Source: Clostridia bacterium
Lineage (GTDB): Bacteria > Bacillota > Clostridia > Christensenellales > Pumilibacteraceae
DNA: 64,000 bases
Reading direction: 5' to 3'
NCBI GenBank assembly: GCA_017623455.1
Contig: JAGAPA010000079.1
Location: 1 to 64,000, forward strand
The first letter of the stretch is position 1, and each line of letters begins with the position of its first letter. Positions 62,058 through 64,000 of this stretch are shown piece after piece. The notes below the pieces were generated by a model that did not search any database, had not been told where the DNA came from, and saw only the letters and a list, made by a program, of their open reading frames with translations. A program made the position numbers and the translations under genes.

Positions 62058-63929
62058 TTGGACGAAATTACGCAAAAACAATTCAACGAAGGCGAACTTT
62101 ACGACGCGTATAACCTTATGGGTTGCATATATAATTCTGAAACGGGGCAAGCAACGTTCAGGGTTTATGCTCCGCGCGCCATAGACGTTTACGTAGTGGG
62201 CGATTTTAACGGTTGGGACAATACCGCGACGCCCATGCAACGAAACGGTTCGGGAATATACGAGGCTACGGTAAGCGGAGTGGAGGAGTACTCCAACTAC
62301 AAATACTATATCCTGACCGATACCAAAGGCGGGATTTACAAGGCGGACCCGTACGCTTTTCACAGCGAAACGGAGGGCGGAACAAACAGTAAGGTTTTCG
62401 ATTTGTCCAAAGTCAGGATAAACGACGAAAAATACATAAAAAAACGCAAGAAGAAAAACGTTTACACTTCTCCCATGAACACCTACGAGGTGCATATCGG
62501 ATCATGGCGCAAGTACGGGGACGGAAATTTCTTCTCTTATAAAAAGTTTGCGGATGAGATAGTACCGTATATGACGGAAATGAATTACACTCATCTCGAG
62601 CTTTTAGGAATATCGGAACATCCGTTCGACGGTTCGTGGGGGTATCAGGTTACGGGCTATTTTGCGCCGACAGCAAGATACGGAACTCCCCACGATTTTG
62701 CATATCTTATCGAAAAATGTCACGAAGCGGATATCGCGGTTATCATAGACTGGGTTCCGGGACATTTTCCCAAAGACGAATTTGGTCTTGCCGAGTTTGA
62801 CGGACACGCGTTGTACGAACCCGTATCTTTTTTCAGAAGCGAGCATAAAGAATGGGGAACAAAATGCTTTGACTACGGTAAGGCGCAGGTTCAAACGTTC
62901 TTATGTTCGAGCGCAATGATGTGGTTTGACGTTTACCACGTGGACGGACTACGCGTAGACGCGGTTGCAAGCATGCTCTATCTCGACTACGGCAGAAAGG
63001 ACGGAGAATGGGAGAGAAACTACAGAGGCGGAAGGGAAAACGTAGAGGCGGTTGCCTTTATACAAAAACTCAATACCAAGGTGTTTGAAAAACATCCCGA
63101 CGTGCTTATGATAGCCGAAGAATCCACGTCTTGGCCTCATATGACCGACCCCGTGGCGTTCGGTGGACTTGGATTTAACTTCAAGTGGAATATGGGTTGG
63201 ATGAACGATATCCTCGTTTACGCTAAAGCCGATCCCGTATACAGGGGAGGACTTCACGACAAGCTCACGTTCTCACTTACTTACGCGTTTGGCGAAAACT
63301 ACGTACTGCCCATCTCTCACGACGAGGTTGTGCACGGCAAATGCTCGCTTATTAACAAGATGCCCGGACTTTACGATAATAAGTTTGCCGGCTTAAGAAA
63401 TTTTTTGATGAACATGTACGCGCATCCCGGCAAAAAGCTTTTGTTTATGGGAACGGAGTTCGGTCAGTTTATCGAGTGGGATTACAAAAAGGAGCTTGAC
63501 TGGTTGCTTTTAGAGTATCCGCATCATCAAAAAATGAAAGACTTTACCGCAGAGCTTAATCGTTTTTACAAAACACATTCGGCAATGTTCGCCATAGAAC
63601 GCAGTTTTGACGGTTACGAGTGGTTGGTTGTCGACGATAAATCGCAGAACGTCAGCATATATTTAAGAAGAGATTACAAGGGCAACGAGGTTGTCGTTAT
63701 TCTTAACTTCTCAAACATGGAATACAAAAATTACCGTTTCGGTGTGGATGAAGGTATTTATACCGAGGCGTTAGTCTCTACTGCTACAGACTGGAAAAAG
63801 AGCAGAAAAAGGTACGTGGCAAAGCCGATTCCGTCACATAAGAAGAATTTCAGCCTTACGCTGGATATTCCGCGCATGTCCGGAATTTATCTGACGCACA
63901 AGAACAAGCAAAGGGGGAACAAACAATGA
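62058..63929 (+). CDS. glgB: 1,4-alpha-glucan branching enzyme
   Basis: The most likely start is TTG at 62058 (MDEITQKQFNEGELYDAYNL), 9 bp after AAGGAG; an earlier in-frame TTG at 62022 would place that site inside the gene. The 623-aa GH13 enzyme has a CBM48 domain (from about 30, RVYAPRAIDVYVVGDFNGWD) and the catalytic nucleophile region DGLRVDAVASMLY. The acid/base is in MIAEEST, and PISHDEVVHGK follows. It adds alpha-1,6 branches to glycogen. Its stop overlaps the glgC start (ATGA). Confidence 0.95.
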   Translation: MDEITQKQFNEGELYDAYNLMGCIYNSETGQATFRVYAPRAIDVYVVGDFNGWDNTATPMQRNGSGIYEATVSGVEEYSNYKYYILTDTKGGIYKADPYAFHSETEGGTNSKVFDLSKVRINDEKYIKKRKKKNVYTSPMNTYEVHIGSWRKYGDGNFFSYKKFADEIVPYMTEMNYTHLELLGISEHPFDGSWGYQVTGYFAPTARYGTPHDFAYLIEKCHEADIAVIIDWVPGHFPKDEFGLAEFDGHALYEPVSFFRSEHKEWGTKCFDYGKAQVQTFLCSSAMMWFDVYHVDGLRVDAVASMLYLDYGRKDGEWERNYRGGRENVEAVAFIQKLNTKVFEKHPDVLMIAEESTSWPHMTDPVAFGGLGFNFKWNMGWMNDILVYAKADPVYRGGLHDKLTFSLTYAFGENYVLPISHDEVVHGKCSLINKMPGLYDNKFAGLRNFLMNMYAHPGKKLLFMGTEFGQFIEWDYKKELDWLLLEYPHHQKMKDFTAELNRFYKTHSAMFAIERSFDGYEWLVVDDKSQNVSIYLRRDYKGNEVVVILNFSNMEYKNYRFGVDEGIYTEALVSTATDWKKSRKRYVAKPIPSHKKNFSLTLDIPRMSGIYLTHKNKQRGNKQ

Positions 63930-64000
63930 AAAAGAAGAAATGTATCGCAATGTTGTTGGCAGGCGGTCAAGGCACCCGTCTTTATGCGCTCACCAGCAAA
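63926..64000 (+). CDS. glgC: Glucose-1-phosphate adenylyltransferase, N-terminus only
   Basis: The window ends after 25 codons. The visible part carries the nucleotidyltransferase signature LLAGGQGTRLYALT, in which the GGxGTRL loop binds ATP. It would make ADP-glucose for glycogen. AAGGGGG precedes the ATG, and the gene overlaps the glgB stop by 4 bp, so both are co-translated. Another sugar nucleotidyltransferase is possible but unlikely after glgB. Confidence 0.88.
   Translation, partial: MKKKKCIAMLLAGGQGTRLYALTSK

Overview
The window looks like a chromosomal stretch from an uncultured low-to-mid GC Clostridia-type Bacillota. Supporting features are the Firmicutes-style S10-spc-alpha ribosomal supercluster (zinc-type S14, a KOW protein before infA), an L10 leader RNA, AddAB rather than RecBCD, a type III glutamine synthetase, a Re-citrate-synthase-type enzyme, strong GGAGG ribosome sites and many TTGACA-17-TATAAT promoters. 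The rank below class is inference. There is no prophage, CRISPR array, cas gene or transposase.

Layout. 1-1040: repeats and palindromes ending in a minus-strand tRNA-Arg(ACG). 1144-3397: an orphan gene, a LysR regulator and divergent mgtC. 3492-3891: a palindrome-rich element lying inside the loop of the mgtC terminator. 4073-11900: aminotransferase, Re-citrate-synthase-like enzyme, P-loop protein, thrC, trpS, then a DUF5685 / J-domain-like / membrane-protein trio. 12072-15402: rpmG-secE-nusG-rplK-rplA-(L10 leader)-rplJ-rplL, closed by a terminator and not followed by rpoBC. 15569-18422: a clan GH-A hydrolase and an orphan gene. 18755-34802: the ribosomal supercluster with secY, adk, map, infA and rpoA. 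35131-36534: a MATE exporter, followed by a second, inverted copy of the terminator-loop element (36536-36988). 37030-43549: AraC regulator and a uronate locus (uxaB, uxaA, uxaC, GH4). 43628-45869: sorbose-1-phosphate-reductase-like enzyme and divergent DeoR regulator with shared operators. 45981-49296: trxA, pepV, gltX. 49372-59627: two inverted 158-bp repeats bracketing an aldehyde dehydrogenase, an SDR, a lipoprotein and addBA. 59694-64000: glnN, glgB and the start of glgC.

How the genes work together. The uronate genes would release galacturonate (GH4) and carry it through isomerisation, reduction and dehydration towards 2-keto-3-deoxygluconate. Aminotransferase, Re-citrate-synthase-like enzyme and ThrC link oxaloacetate to aspartate, 2-oxoglutarate and threonine. 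glgB and glgC belong to glycogen synthesis.

The most promising leads are: (1) a MITE-like, hairpin-loaded element found twice, in opposite orientations, each time inside the loop of an intrinsic terminator; (2) a DUF5685 protein whose two Asp-rich motifs match those of squalene/phytoene synthases, encoded next to a degenerate J-domain protein with a C-terminal tail of eight cysteines; (3) repeat modules in which whole hairpins are swapped between copies while the linkers stay constant; (4) a leaderless-looking addB start.
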